Shown: positions 14,929 through 23,265, counted from the stretch's first letter. The stretch is 38,555 bases of DNA from Clostridiales bacterium (GCA_004556965.1 SFFE01000011.1:1-38555); one strand, 5' to 3'. A program made the numbers and translations. Notes: a model not told the origin generated them from the sequence alone.

Positions 14929-16125
14929 ATGGCACATCATCTGTTTACTTCGGAATCGGTCACGGAGGGACATCCGGACAAGATCTGCGACCAGATCTCC
15001 GACGCGGTGCTGGACGCGATTCTGGAAAAAGACCCGAACGGCCGCGTTGCCTGCGAATGCACGGTGACGACCGGCATCGTGAACGTCATGGGCGAGATCA
15101 CGACCGACTGCTATGTGGACATCCCGAAAACCGTGCGGCAGGTCGTGCGCGAGATCGGCTATGACCGCGCGAAATACGGCTTTGACTGCGAGACCTGCGC
15201 CGTCGTGACGAACATCGACGAGCAGAGCGGCGACATCGCGCTCGGCGTGGATCAGTCGCTGGAGAGCAAGGAGAGCGGCGACGCCGCGCTCGACAACGGC
15301 GCGGGCGACCAGGGTATGATGTTCGGCTACGCCTGCGACGAGACCCCGGAGCTGATGCCGCTGCCGGTCTCCCTCGCGCACAAGATGGCCAAGCGGCTGG
15401 CCGAGGTGCGCAAGACGCAGCTCGTGGCCTATCTCCGTCCCGACGGCAAGACGCAGGTGACGGTGGAATACGACGAGCAGAACAAGCCCGTGCGCGTGCA
15501 CACGGTGGTGCTCTCCACGCAGCATGCGCCGGAGCTGCCCATGGAGCAGCTTCGCCGCGAGATGATCGAGCTGGTCATCCGCCCCGTCATTCCTGCCGGG
15601 CTGCTGGATGAGAACACGCGCTATCTCATCAACCCCACCGGACGCTTCGTCGTGGGCGGCCCGTGCGCGGACTCCGGCCTGACCGGCAGAAAAATCATCG
15701 TCGATACCTACGGCGGCAGCGCCCCGCACGGCGGCGGCGCGTTCTCCGGCAAGGACCCGACGAAGGTGGACCGCAGCGCGGCCTATGCCGCCCGCTACGT
15801 GGCGAAGAACATTGTCGCGGCAGGGCTTGCGTCCCGCTGCCTCGTGCAGCTTGCCTACGCCATCGGCGTGGCGGAGCCGGTGTCCGTCATGGTGGACACC
15901 GAGGGCACCGGCACGGTCGCCGACGAGACGCTCGCCGCGGCGGTGCAGCAGGTGTTCGATCTGCGCCCGACGGCGATCATCCGCGATCTCGACCTGCGCC
16001 GCCCGATCTACCGCAAGCTCGCCGCCTACGGACACATGGGGCGCGAAGACCTCGGCGTCCGCTGGGAGGACACTGACCGCGTGGACGCGCTGAAAGCGGC
16101 CGTAAAAGGCGTCACCGTGTGCTGA
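14929..16125 (+). CDS. metK: S-adenosylmethionine synthetase
   Basis: A 398-residue MetK, which makes S-adenosylmethionine from methionine and ATP, with cleavage of tripolyphosphate. Signature motifs are HHLFTSESVTEGHPDK (3-18), the ATP-binding GAGDQGMMFGYA (about 123-134) and the phosphate loop GGGAFSGKDPTKVDRSAAY. Two in-frame ATGs lie close together (14920, 14929). The second gives the conserved MAHHLFTSES start and is 11 bases past AGCGAGG; the first would be only 2 bases away. It is controlled by the SAM-I riboswitch. The gene faces the minus-strand met operon across a small toxin-antitoxin-like locus. Confidence 0.97.
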   Translation: MAHHLFTSESVTEGHPDKICDQISDAVLDAILEKDPNGRVACECTVTTGIVNVMGEITTDCYVDIPKTVRQVVREIGYDRAKYGFDCETCAVVTNIDEQSGDIALGVDQSLESKESGDAALDNGAGDQGMMFGYACDETPELMPLPVSLAHKMAKRLAEVRKTQLVAYLRPDGKTQVTVEYDEQNKPVRVHTVVLSTQHAPELPMEQLRREMIELVIRPVIPAGLLDENTRYLINPTGRFVVGGPCADSGLTGRKIIVDTYGGSAPHGGGAFSGKDPTKVDRSAAYAARYVAKNIVAAGLASRCLVQLAYAIGVAEPVSVMVDTEGTGTVADETLAAAVQQVFDLRPTAIIRDLDLRRPIYRKLAAYGHMGREDLGVRWEDTDRVDALKAAVKGVTVC

Positions 16126-16165
16126 AACAGACTGCTGCACAGCCAAAAACTCCCGCTTTGCCGAG

Positions 16166-16194
16166 TTGACAAAATGGGAGTGTGTGCGTATAAT
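16166..16194 (+). promoter_or_regulatory. Consensus promoter of antisense RNA
   Basis: A perfect TTGACA (16166-16171), 17 bases, perfect TATAAT (16189-16194). No plus-strand ORF follows, only a terminated RNA of about 100 bases. Confidence 0.85.
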
Positions 16195-16200
16195 AAAAAC

Positions 16201-16298
16201 AGAAAAGGCGCTGCCGATAAGCGGTTTGGCCTAGTTACAGTTCAATAAGTATCAACCTAAGAAACCGTCACTTTGCCGAGTGGCGGTTTCTGCATTTT
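16201..16298 (+). ncRNA. Candidate antitoxin (antisense) RNA
   Basis: A predicted transcript of about 100 nt from the consensus promoter upstream. A 13-bp terminator stem (16260-16272 with 16279-16291) is followed by GCATTTT. Its 3' third is antisense to the end of the 25-codon ORF on the other strand. A 5' hairpin (about 16206-16232) follows the start. Its 5' sequence modules GGCGCTGCC (16207-16215) and GCGGTTTGGCC (16221-16231) recur in the leader of the opposite mRNA. It is interpreted as a type I antitoxin; no expression data are available. Confidence 0.6.
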
Positions 16299-16345
16299 AC
16301 GATGATCGTAACCGTAAAGGCTCCGATATGTAACGTAATCCGCAT
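16268..16345 (-). CDS. Candidate type I toxin, 25-residue hydrophobic peptide
   Basis: A 25-codon ORF beginning MRITLHIGAFTVTIIVK and ending in a basic/polar tail (CRNRHSAK): a short hydrophobic stretch followed by positive charges, as in Fst/TxpA-type membrane toxins, though not a recognised member. An excellent GGAGGTGA ribosome site sits 7 bases before the ATG. A promoter lies about 78-106 bases upstream. The mRNA would run through the antisense RNA gene to a hairpin plus T-tract near 16198-16233. The strength of the ribosome site and promoter argues against a random ORF; toxicity is inference. Confidence 0.6.
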   Translation of the reverse strand: MRITLHIGAFTVTIIVKCRNRHSAK

Positions 16346-16422
16346 AGCCTCACCTCCCTCCCGGGAGATTGGCCGAACCGCCTACCGAATCTGGCAGCGC
16401 CTGCCCCGCATGGGGCATATTG

Positions 16423-16451
16423 ATTCTACACGTTACGCCATGATTTGTAAA
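16423..16451 (-). promoter_or_regulatory. Promoter of the small-peptide mRNA
   Basis: Minus strand: TTTACA (16451-16446), 17 bases, TAGAAT (16428-16423). The leader is about 70 bases, GC-rich and structured (GCCCC/GGGGC hairpin), and carries GGCGCTGCC (16401-16393) and GCGGTTCGGCC (16381-16371). Confidence 0.65.
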
Positions 16452-16490
16452 TTACGGCCATTTCGGCAGAAGCTCTTGCCGGCAACCGAA

Positions 16491-16524
16491 CAACTGCGCG
16501 CCCTCTTTCGGGGGCGCGCAGTTG
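16491..16524 (-). terminator. Hairpin after the met operon
   Basis: A 13-bp stem (16512-16524 with 16491-16503, 8-base loop) lies 17 bases past the stop codon of the MTHFR fusion. The following minus-strand sequence is TTCGGTTG, a weak U-tract. Confidence 0.6.
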
Positions 16525-16540
16525 CTGCTGTCTATGGAGA

Positions 16541-18301
16541 TTACAGCGCTTCGATGATCTTTTTGATGAGCTCCACGCGGCGGAAGGGGGTCATGATGTA
16601 CAGCCCGTCGGTATACGGCGTGATCTCCTGCGCGATGCGCGTCGAGATCGTGACGGCGAGCGCCTCGGCCTCGTCGCGGTCCTTGCCCGCATAGAGATCA
16701 ATGATCTCTTCGCAGACGCGCATGCCGGAAATTTCGTTGTTCAAAAAGCATGCGTTGCGGTGGCTCACGACGGGGAAGATGCCGCCGAGCAGCTTGCCCT
16801 GCAGCGTTTCGCGGGCGCGCTTGAGATTTTCCAGCGCCTCGGCGGACAGCACCGGCTGCGTGAGGAAGCCGACAACGCCGTTTTCCTCCTTCTCCTGCGC
16901 GCGGCGCAGCTCAATGTCGAAGTTTTTGGCGTTGAGATCCAGCGCGCCGAACACACGGAACGGCGACGTAAGAACGGTGCTGTTCAGACTCGTGACATAC
17001 CGCGCGAGCTTGCGGGAGTTGAAGTTGAACACGCTCTTGACCTCGTCGCGCTCCTCGGTGGGTATCGGGTCGCCTGTGACGAGCAGCACGTTGTGCACGC
17101 CTTCCATCGACAGTCCCAGCAGCAGCGCCTTCGTGGCGTTCAGGTTGCGGTCGCGGCAGGTCATGTGCGGCAGCGGCTCCATGCCCAGCTCGCGCTTGAC
17201 TTTGCAGGCGAGCAGGCTGCTGTCGGCGCGGGGACGGCCGATCGGACAGTCGGCAAGGGTCACGGCGTCCGCGCCGCAGTCGCGCAGCGTCTTCACCGCG
17301 TCGAGGAAGTAACCGACATTGTCGTCCACCGGCGGGTCGAACTCCACGGCGATGACGCGCTTGCCGGCACTGAGCTTGTCCCAGAACGGGTTTGGCTTCG
17401 GCGCTTCCGGCTGCTGCTGTGCGGCGCGCTTGCGCACGTGCGCCTGTGCGGGAGAAAACCGCGCGAGCGTGGCGGTCATCTGCGCGATGTGCTCCGGCGT
17501 AGTGCCGCAGCAGCCGCCCACGATGGCGGCGCCGGTCTCCGCGATCTGGAGCATCTTGCCCGCGAAATAGTCCGGCTTGCCGTGATAGACGGTCTGGTGG
17601 CCGACCACGGAGGGATACCCGGCGTTCGGCATGACCGAGACGATGACGCCCTGTATGTCCAGCGTGCGCAGCAGCTCCAGCAGGTGATGCGGGCCGGAGT
17701 AGCAGTTGAAGCCGACGGCGTCCACCTCCGGGATGGCGGCGGTGCTCTGGAACAGCTCCTGCCCCAGACGCCCCTCGCGCGTGGCTCCGTCCGAGCCGAC
17801 GGCGTAGGAGACGATCAAAAATGCCTCCGGGCAGCGCTCCTTCAGATAGCACGCCAGTTCCGCAATGCCCTCGTCCGACGGCAGTGTTTCCGCGAGAAAG
17901 TGCGTCACGCCCTGCTTCAGAAACAGATCGACCTCGCGGCGATAGGTCTCGGCGGGCGGCATCGGCAGACCCTGCGGCGCGGGGCCGAGATCGGCGAACA
18001 CATACGCGCCGTAAGGCCCGGCGGCCTCAGACGCCAGGCGGCACCCGGCGGCGATGATCGCTTCGCCCAGCTCCGGACGCCCCTGCGCCAGATCGACCCC
18101 GGCGGAGAAGGTGTTCGTCTTGATTGCCTGACAGCCCGCGGCGAGATACGCGCGGTGAATGGCGAGAATTTCGTCCGGATGCTCCAGATTCGCGTTTTCG
18201 CAGCGCATCTGCGCCCGGCCGGGCAGGGAGGCATAATACGTGCCCATCGCGCCGTCAAAGGTCAACGGCTTTCCCAATGCTAAATACGTTCTGATATCCA
18301 T
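16541..18301 (-). CDS. Bifunctional homocysteine S-methyltransferase / methylenetetrahydrofolate reductase
   Basis: A 586-residue fusion of the Bacillus YitJ type. Residues 1-290 form a homocysteine S-methyltransferase TIM barrel, with FDGAMGTYY (15-23), a zinc Cys in GFNCYSG (Cys200) and the pair in GGCCGTTPEHI (Cys264-265). Residues about 305-586 form methylenetetrahydrofolate reductase: VIAVEFDPPVDDN with the conserved Glu, then VLLVTGDPI and GVVGFLTQPV. It reduces 5,10-methylene-THF to the methyl donor used by MetH and may itself move methyl groups to homocysteine. The ATG overlaps the metH stop in a TAATG junction, so translation is coupled. It is the last gene of the methionine operon. 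Confidence 0.93.
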   Translation of the reverse strand: MDIRTYLALGKPLTFDGAMGTYYASLPGRAQMRCENANLEHPDEILAIHRAYLAAGCQAIKTNTFSAGVDLAQGRPELGEAIIAAGCRLASEAAGPYGAYVFADLGPAPQGLPMPPAETYRREVDLFLKQGVTHFLAETLPSDEGIAELACYLKERCPEAFLIVSYAVGSDGATREGRLGQELFQSTAAIPEVDAVGFNCYSGPHHLLELLRTLDIQGVIVSVMPNAGYPSVVGHQTVYHGKPDYFAGKMLQIAETGAAIVGGCCGTTPEHIAQMTATLARFSPAQAHVRKRAAQQQPEAPKPNPFWDKLSAGKRVIAVEFDPPVDDNVGYFLDAVKTLRDCGADAVTLADCPIGRPRADSSLLACKVKRELGMEPLPHMTCRDRNLNATKALLLGLSMEGVHNVLLVTGDPIPTEERDEVKSVFNFNSRKLARYVTSLNSTVLTSPFRVFGALDLNAKNFDIELRRAQEKEENGVVGFLTQPVLSAEALENLKRARETLQGKLLGGIFPVVSHRNACFLNNEISGMRVCEEIIDLYAGKDRDEAEALAVTISTRIAQEITPYTDGLYIMTPFRRVELIKKIIEAL

Positions 18302-20661
18302 TATCCCAACACCCTTCTGACGATCTCCACCGACTGGCGGGCGTCCTTTGCATAATAATCTGCGTGCATGTGCACGGCGTATTCCGGTGTGACCACCGCG
18401 CCGCCCACAAACACGACCGGCGGCTCCGGCAGCGTGTGCAGCAGCCGGATGGTCTCCTCCATGGCGGGGAGGGTGGTGGTCATCAGCGCGGAGAGCCCCA
18501 CGAGCCGGACGCCCTGCTCCTGCACGGTATTCAAAATCGTCTCCGGCGGCACGTCGCGCCCCAAATCGATCACGTCGTAGCCGTAGTTTTCCAGAACGGT
18601 TTTTACGATGTTTTTGCCGATGTCGTGAATGTCGCCCTGCACGGTGGCGATGACGAGCCTGCCCTTTTTCACCGGCGCGCCGCCCTTCCGGGCGATGGAG
18701 GTGCGAATCACCTCGAACACGGCCTGCGCCGCCTGCGCCGCGCTGAGCAGCTGCGGGAGGAAGAGCGTACCCTGCTCATAGCCCTCGCCGACTTTGTCGA
18801 GCGCGGGGATGAGCCGCCGCTCCACGAGCGAAAGCTCGTCCTCCTGCGCGAGCGCTTCTTTCGCAAGCCGCCCCGCGTCGGCGCGCAGGCCGCGCACAAT
18901 GGCGTCGTCCAGCGTGAGGTTCCCGCTCCCGCCGGGGACGGGGGCGGTCGGCACCGGCGCGCCGGCAAAGCGGGCGATGTAGTCCCGGCATTCGCCGTCC
19001 TCGCCGGAGAGCACGCGGAATGCGGCCACGGCGTCCATCATTTCCCGCTGGTTGGGGTTGATGATCGGCAGCGTCAGCCCCGCGTACATGGCCTGCGTGA
19101 GGAAGCTCTGCGTGATGAGCGCGCGGTTCGGCAGGCCGAACGAGATGTTCGACACGCCCAGCACGGTCTGCAGCCCCAGCGCATCGTGCACGGTGCGCAC
19201 CGCCCGCAGCGTCTCCGCCGCCTGCTCCTGCTGCGCCGAGACGGTCAGCGTCAGGCAGTCGATCCACACGTCCTCGTCCGGGATGCCGTGGGCGCGCGCA
19301 GCGGCCAGAATGCGTCTGGCAATGGTTACGCGCCCTTCGGCCGTCTGGGGGATGCCGTCTGCGTCGAGCGCGAGGCCGACGACGGCTGCGCCGTATTTTT
19401 TCACGATGGGCAGCACGCGCGCGAGCACCTCCGGGTTGCCGTTCACGGAGTTGACCGCGGCCTTGCCGTTATACACCCGCAGCCCTGCCTCCAGCGCGTC
19501 GGGGTTCGAGGAGTCGAGCTGCAGCGGGATGGACAGGGCGCTTTGCAGCGTCTTCACCACGCGCGGCAGCATGGCGACCTCGTCCACGCCGGGGTAGCCG
19601 ACGTTTACGTCCAGAATGTCCGCGCCCGCGTCCTCCTGCTGGATGCCCACGTCCAGAATGTAGTCCAGGTCATTTTCCAGCAGCGCCTGCTGGAAGCGCT
19701 TTTTGCCGGTGGGGTTGATGCGCTCGCCGATCACGCGCACGCCGTCGATGCGCAGCGGCGTGACGGGCGTGCACACGAAGCTGGCGGCGTCGTATGTGCG
19801 CTTGGCGGGCGTCTTGCCCGCAAGCACGGCGTTTAATTTCCGGATATACTCCGGCGAGGTGCCGCAGCAGCCGCCGAAGATGGTCACGCCCGCGTCCAGA
19901 CACGGCAGAAGCGCTTCGGCGAACGCGTCCGGCCCCATGTCGTAGTGCCCGTCCACGGGGTCGGGCAGCCCGGCGTTGGGCTTGGCGATGACCGGCAGGC
20001 GCGTGCTGCGGCAAAGCTCCGCCAGCAGCGGTGCGAGCAGGTCGGGCCCCAGCGAGCAGTTGAGACCGATGGCGTCCGCGCCCAGCCCCTCCAGCGTGCG
20101 CGCCATGGAGGGGATGGTGCAGCCGGTGAAGGTGCGGCCGCTCGCTTCAAACGACATCGTGACGAACACGGGCAGCGCGGTGCGCTCCTTCACGGCGAGC
20201 AGCGCGGCCTTCGTCTCGTACAGGTCGGTCATTGTTTCGATCACGGCGAGATCGGCGCCCGCCGCCGCGCCCGCCTCGGCGATTTCGCGGAAGAGATCAT
20301 AGGCGTCCTCGAACGGGAGACTGCCCATCGGTTCGAGCAGCTCGCCGAACGGCCCGATGTCGAGCGCGACGAGCGCATCGGCTCCGGCGGCTTCGCGCGC
20401 GACGCGCACGGCGGCGCGGACGATCTCATCCACGCTGTGGCCGGTGCGCGCGAGCTTTTTGCGGTTCGCGCCGAAGGTGTTCGTGTAGATCACCTGACTG
20501 CCCGCGTCGATGTAGGCGCGGTGCACCGAACGGATGAGGTCGGGCTCCGTCAGATTCAGCAGCTCCGGCTGGCCGCCGGGCGGCAGGCCGCGCTGCTGCA
20601 GGACGGTGCCCATGCCGCCATCGAGCATCAGGATCTTGTTTTGAAAATCAGCCAGTTGCAC
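18301..20661 (-). CDS. metH: Cobalamin-dependent methionine synthase (without reactivation domain)
   Basis: A 786-residue MetH that lacks the C-terminal S-adenosylmethionine-binding activation domain of the E. coli enzyme. In order: a homocysteine-binding domain (about 1-290) with LDGGMGTVLQQ and the zinc site GGCCGTSPEYI; a pterin-binding domain (about 315-570) with GERINPTGKK and LDVNVGYPGVDE; the four-helix cap; and the cobalamin domain (about 660-786) with GDIHDIGKNIV, whose His ligates cobalt. It starts at GTG (20661), with GGGAGG 8 bases upstream; the frame stays open further but without a ribosome site. The start lies inside the preceding gene (14-base overlap), whose product supplies the missing domain. 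Confidence 0.96.
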   Translation of the reverse strand: MQLADFQNKILMLDGGMGTVLQQRGLPPGGQPELLNLTEPDLIRSVHRAYIDAGSQVIYTNTFGANRKKLARTGHSVDEIVRAAVRVAREAAGADALVALDIGPFGELLEPMGSLPFEDAYDLFREIAEAGAAAGADLAVIETMTDLYETKAALLAVKERTALPVFVTMSFEASGRTFTGCTIPSMARTLEGLGADAIGLNCSLGPDLLAPLLAELCRSTRLPVIAKPNAGLPDPVDGHYDMGPDAFAEALLPCLDAGVTIFGGCCGTSPEYIRKLNAVLAGKTPAKRTYDAASFVCTPVTPLRIDGVRVIGERINPTGKKRFQQALLENDLDYILDVGIQQEDAGADILDVNVGYPGVDEVAMLPRVVKTLQSALSIPLQLDSSNPDALEAGLRVYNGKAAVNSVNGNPEVLARVLPIVKKYGAAVVGLALDADGIPQTAEGRVTIARRILAAARAHGIPDEDVWIDCLTLTVSAQQEQAAETLRAVRTVHDALGLQTVLGVSNISFGLPNRALITQSFLTQAMYAGLTLPIINPNQREMMDAVAAFRVLSGEDGECRDYIARFAGAPVPTAPVPGGSGNLTLDDAIVRGLRADAGRLAKEALAQEDELSLVERRLIPALDKVGEGYEQGTLFLPQLLSAAQAAQAVFEVIRTSIARKGGAPVKKGRLVIATVQGDIHDIGKNIVKTVLENYGYDVIDLGRDVPPETILNTVQEQGVRLVGLSALMTTTLPAMEETIRLLHTLPEPPVVFVGGAVVTPEYAVHMHADYYAKDARQSVEIVRRVLG

Positions 20662-21310
20662 AGCTTGTTCCTCCCTTGCGCAGCGCGCAGGTTTGCCGCA
20701 GCGCGCAATAGGCGCAGCCGCGGATACGCGCCATTTGCGGCGCATCGGCCAAGCCAATCACGGCGGTGACGGTCTTGGCGGGGTTTAAGAGCAGGCTCTC
20801 CGTCACGGTCACGCCGAGACGGCGCTGCGCGTCGAGCGCGGCGCAGATGCCGGGCTGCAGCGTCAGCGGCAGGTCGCCGTAGCCGGGACTGAAACGGTCG
20901 GTCAGGTAGCGCTCCGGAAAGCGCGTTTTCAGCTCCTGCTCGGCGGCGTCGCACCCGGCCTCGACCCACGCGCTGCCGCAGGCGTCGAGCATCACGGCGC
21001 GCGACATGTCGCGCGCCTGCTGCGTGCGCAGCAGCGTGTCGAACTGCGCGCCGAGCGTGCACATGAGCAGCACGGCCTGATCGCACTGCGCCAGCATCCG
21101 CCGCGCGGTGCTGCCGGTGAGCGCCACGTCCGCGTCCGGAAGCAGCTCGGCGTGTTCTTCGTGCCGCAGCGGATAGACGCGGTAGATATAGCGCGGCCGG
21201 AGCGTCTGCATGAGCTGCCGCGCCACGTCCGCCATCTCCTGCCGCAGCGCGGCGGGCGCCTGCGCGCCCGCGCCCAGATAGCGCAGCGCTTCGTCGATGT
21301 TGAGCTGCAT
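20648..21310 (-). CDS. Stand-alone methionine synthase reactivation-domain protein
   Basis: A 220-residue protein matching the Met_synt_B12 activation domain (C-terminal part of E. coli MetH). That domain binds S-adenosylmethionine and lets cob(II)alamin be reductively methylated back to the active state. Key stretches are DRFSPGYGDLPL (about 151-162, the family's PGY motif) and the following SLLLNPAKTVTAVIGL. The C-terminus has four Cys (CAYC ... CALR ... C). GGGAGG lies 7 bases before the ATG. It is first in the operon and overlaps metH by 14 bases, which suggests a balanced two-subunit MetH. No electron donor gene is adjacent. Confidence 0.9.
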   Translation of the reverse strand: MQLNIDEALRYLGAGAQAPAALRQEMADVARQLMQTLRPRYIYRVYPLRHEEHAELLPDADVALTGSTARRMLAQCDQAVLLMCTLGAQFDTLLRTQQARDMSRAVMLDACGSAWVEAGCDAAEQELKTRFPERYLTDRFSPGYGDLPLTLQPGICAALDAQRRLGVTVTESLLLNPAKTVTAVIGLADAPQMARIRGCAYCALRQTCALRKGGTSCATG

Positions 21311-21344
21311 ACACACGCCTCCCGCGCAATATGTTATAAATGAA

Positions 21345-21373
21345 AGTATAGCATTTTGATAGGGAAATGTACA
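21345..21373 (-). promoter_or_regulatory. Promoter of the met operon
   Basis: Minus strand: TGTACA (21373-21368), 17 bases, TATACT (21350-21345). The leader is only about 30 bases, too short for a riboswitch, so this operon lacks the SAM control seen on metK. Confidence 0.55.
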
Positions 21374-21392
21374 CCCTCTATTTTTTCGGGCG

Positions 21393-21426
21393 AAAAAAAT
21401 TTCCCCGCCGGAAGGCGGGGAAATTT
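21393..21426 (-). terminator. Intrinsic terminator of the NlpC/P60 gene
   Basis: A 13-bp stem (21414-21426 with 21397-21409, GGAA loop) is followed on the minus strand by a run of T (21399-21393). It lies 11 bases past the stop. Confidence 0.9.
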
Positions 21427-21436
21427 GGATCACGAT

Positions 21437-22960
21437 TCAGTTGATGATGCGCTTGGCGCCCACATAGTGGGTCTGGTAGTAGGTCGAGTCGAGATCGCTG
21501 ATGACAACGGAGCCGGTGCCCGAAGAGCTGTGGATGAACTGGCTGCCGCTGATGAAGATGCCGACGTGGCCAATGCTCGAGCTGGAGCTGGAGAAGAAGA
21601 CCAGATCGCCGGGCTGGAGGTCGGCCTTGTCCACATACGTGCCGTTGTTGTAGTAGATGCTGCTGGCCACGCGGCTCATGGAATAGCCGCAGAGCTTGTA
21701 CACGTAGTTGACGAAGCCGGAGCAGTCGAAACCGGAGGGACTCATGCCGCCCCAGACATAGGGCGCGCCGAGGTATTTCTTGGCGGTGTCCACGATGAGC
21801 TGGCCGCCGGTGCTGGAGGGCGTGTCCTCGCTGCCGGTGCTTCCGCCCGGATTGGAGGTCGTGACATAGGTGCTGTTGACGTAGCCGTTCACGCCGCCCA
21901 GAGTAACGGCGGTCCACTCGCCGCTGGTGCCGGTGATGGTCAGCGGGGTGCCGTTGTTATAGGTGCCGAGAATGGAGTAAGAGGTGCCCGGGCCGCTGCG
22001 CAGACGCACATCGTTGCCCTTGATGTAGCCGGCCGAGCTGCTCGACGGCGTGTCGCCGCCCGGCTTGGTGGTGGTCATGTAGTCCTTGCAGACGTAGCCG
22101 CTCGTGCCGTTGTAGGTCACGGCGTACCAGTTGCCGCTCGAACCGGTGATGGTCATGGCCGTGCCGGTGTTGTAGGTGCCGAGAATGTTGCTCGTGGTGC
22201 TCGGGCCGGAGCGCAGGCGCACGGACGTACCGTTGATGTAGCCGGTCTGCTCGCTGCTGCCGGTCGAACCGGAGGCGACATAGTCGGAGTGCATATAGCC
22301 GCTCACGCCGCCGATCGTTACCTTCGTCCAGTCGCCGCTGGTGCCTTCAATGGTCAGCGCGGTGCCGTTGCTGTAGGTGCCGAGAATGGCGTAGCCCGTG
22401 CCCGGGCCGCTGCGCAGGCGCACGTCGCTGCCCTTGACCGTGCCGGCGGTGCCGGAGGACGAGGAGGACGAGCCGCCGCCCGCCGCGCCGGACAGGGACA
22501 TGTAGTCCGACCGGACGTAGCCGGTGGCGCCGTTATAGCTCACCTGATACCAGTTGCCGTTCACGCCCGTGACTTCCATGGCCGTGCCGGAGCTGTAGGT
22601 GCCGAGAATCGAGCTGTCCGTCCCCGGGCCGGAGCGCATCCGGACGTAGGAGGCGTTGATCGTGCCCGTGCCGAAGCTGCCGCTCAGCTCGTTGGAGAAG
22701 CTCAGATAGTCGGAAGATATGTATCCGGTAGTGCCGTTGTAGACGACCTTGGACCAGCCGTTGCCGGATTCGGAAGACACCACAACCTTCGCGCCTGCGG
22801 GCAGCGTCGAAATGATGCTGTAGCCCGTGCTGGGCCCCGTGCGGAAGTTGACTGCGGTTGTCGTCGTCGCGCCGCCGGTCGAGATCGCGCCCGCGGTCGC
22901 CGCGAGCATGACCACGCACAGCACCGCGGCCAGCGCCGTTCGATACCATCGTTTCGTCAT
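21437..22960 (-). CDS. Secreted NlpC/P60 endopeptidase with five SH3b domains
   Basis: A 507-residue exported peptidoglycan hydrolase. The signal peptide is residues 1-25. Five bacterial SH3 (SH3_3) modules follow (about 33-88, 100-155, 173-229, 240-296, 311-367). Each has the VRLRSGPGT...ILGTY...GYV pattern, and Ser/Gly linkers separate them. The C-terminal NlpC/P60 domain (about 385-507) has the catalytic Cys413 in FDCSGFV and His465 in GHVGIF, with a further His477. Such enzymes cut gamma-D-Glu-diaminopimelate stem bonds; the SH3 modules bind the wall. An AAAGGA site is 8 bases before the ATG. It lies 14 bases after the small conserved gene upstream and is presumably co-transcribed with it. 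Confidence 0.94.
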   Translation of the reverse strand: MTKRWYRTALAAVLCVVMLAATAGAISTGGATTTTAVNFRTGPSTGYSIISTLPAGAKVVVSSESGNGWSKVVYNGTTGYISSDYLSFSNELSGSFGTGTINASYVRMRSGPGTDSSILGTYSSGTAMEVTGVNGNWYQVSYNGATGYVRSDYMSLSGAAGGGSSSSSSGTAGTVKGSDVRLRSGPGTGYAILGTYSNGTALTIEGTSGDWTKVTIGGVSGYMHSDYVASGSTGSSEQTGYINGTSVRLRSGPSTTSNILGTYNTGTAMTITGSSGNWYAVTYNGTSGYVCKDYMTTTKPGGDTPSSSSAGYIKGNDVRLRSGPGTSYSILGTYNNGTPLTITGTSGEWTAVTLGGVNGYVNSTYVTTSNPGGSTGSEDTPSSTGGQLIVDTAKKYLGAPYVWGGMSPSGFDCSGFVNYVYKLCGYSMSRVASSIYYNNGTYVDKADLQPGDLVFFSSSSSSIGHVGIFISGSQFIHSSSGTGSVVISDLDSTYYQTHYVGAKRIIN

Positions 22961-22974
22961 AGAATCATCCTTTG

Positions 22975-23265
22975 CTATTTTGCTGCAAGCGCGCGGTCCA
23001 GCCAGACTGCCGCCACGTCCATGGCGCTGTACAGTCCGTCCTTTTCTGTCTTTTTAACCACGCGGTCGCGCGATTTGAGATCCGGGTCCGTCAGCTGCAG
23101 CTGCACGGATACCCGTGTCGCCACGTCCATGTCCTTGACCTTTTTCGTGTCAAGGATCTGGAGCATGATGATATACTTGTCAGCCATGCTGCCGAAGTAA
23201 ATGAGATTGTCTTTTCTTCTGAGCGGATGGCCTTTGTACTCCAGCTCGGTGGATTTTGCTGCCAA
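22975..23265 (-). CDS. Small conserved protein of unknown function
   Basis: A 96-residue soluble, charged protein beginning AAKSTELEYKGHPLRRKDN and containing IYFGSMADKYIIMLQIL. Proteins with this YKGxPLxRKxNxIYYG pattern recur in Clostridia as far as I recall, but I know no named family or function. It likely starts at TTG (23265), 8 bases past GGAGG; the earlier in-frame GTG lies within that ribosome site. It has a consensus promoter and is followed after 14 bases by the NlpC/P60 gene, so a link to wall metabolism is possible by context only. Confidence 0.75.
   Translation of the reverse strand: MAAKSTELEYKGHPLRRKDNLIYFGSMADKYIIMLQILDTKKVKDMDVATRVSVQLQLTDPDLKSRDRVVKKTEKDGLYSAMDVAAVWLDRALAAK

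Noticed and set aside
21311..21430. Possible SAM or cobalamin riboswitch before the met operon
   Set aside because: The sequence holds a terminator for the neighbouring gene and a promoter close to the start; no aptamer signature fits.
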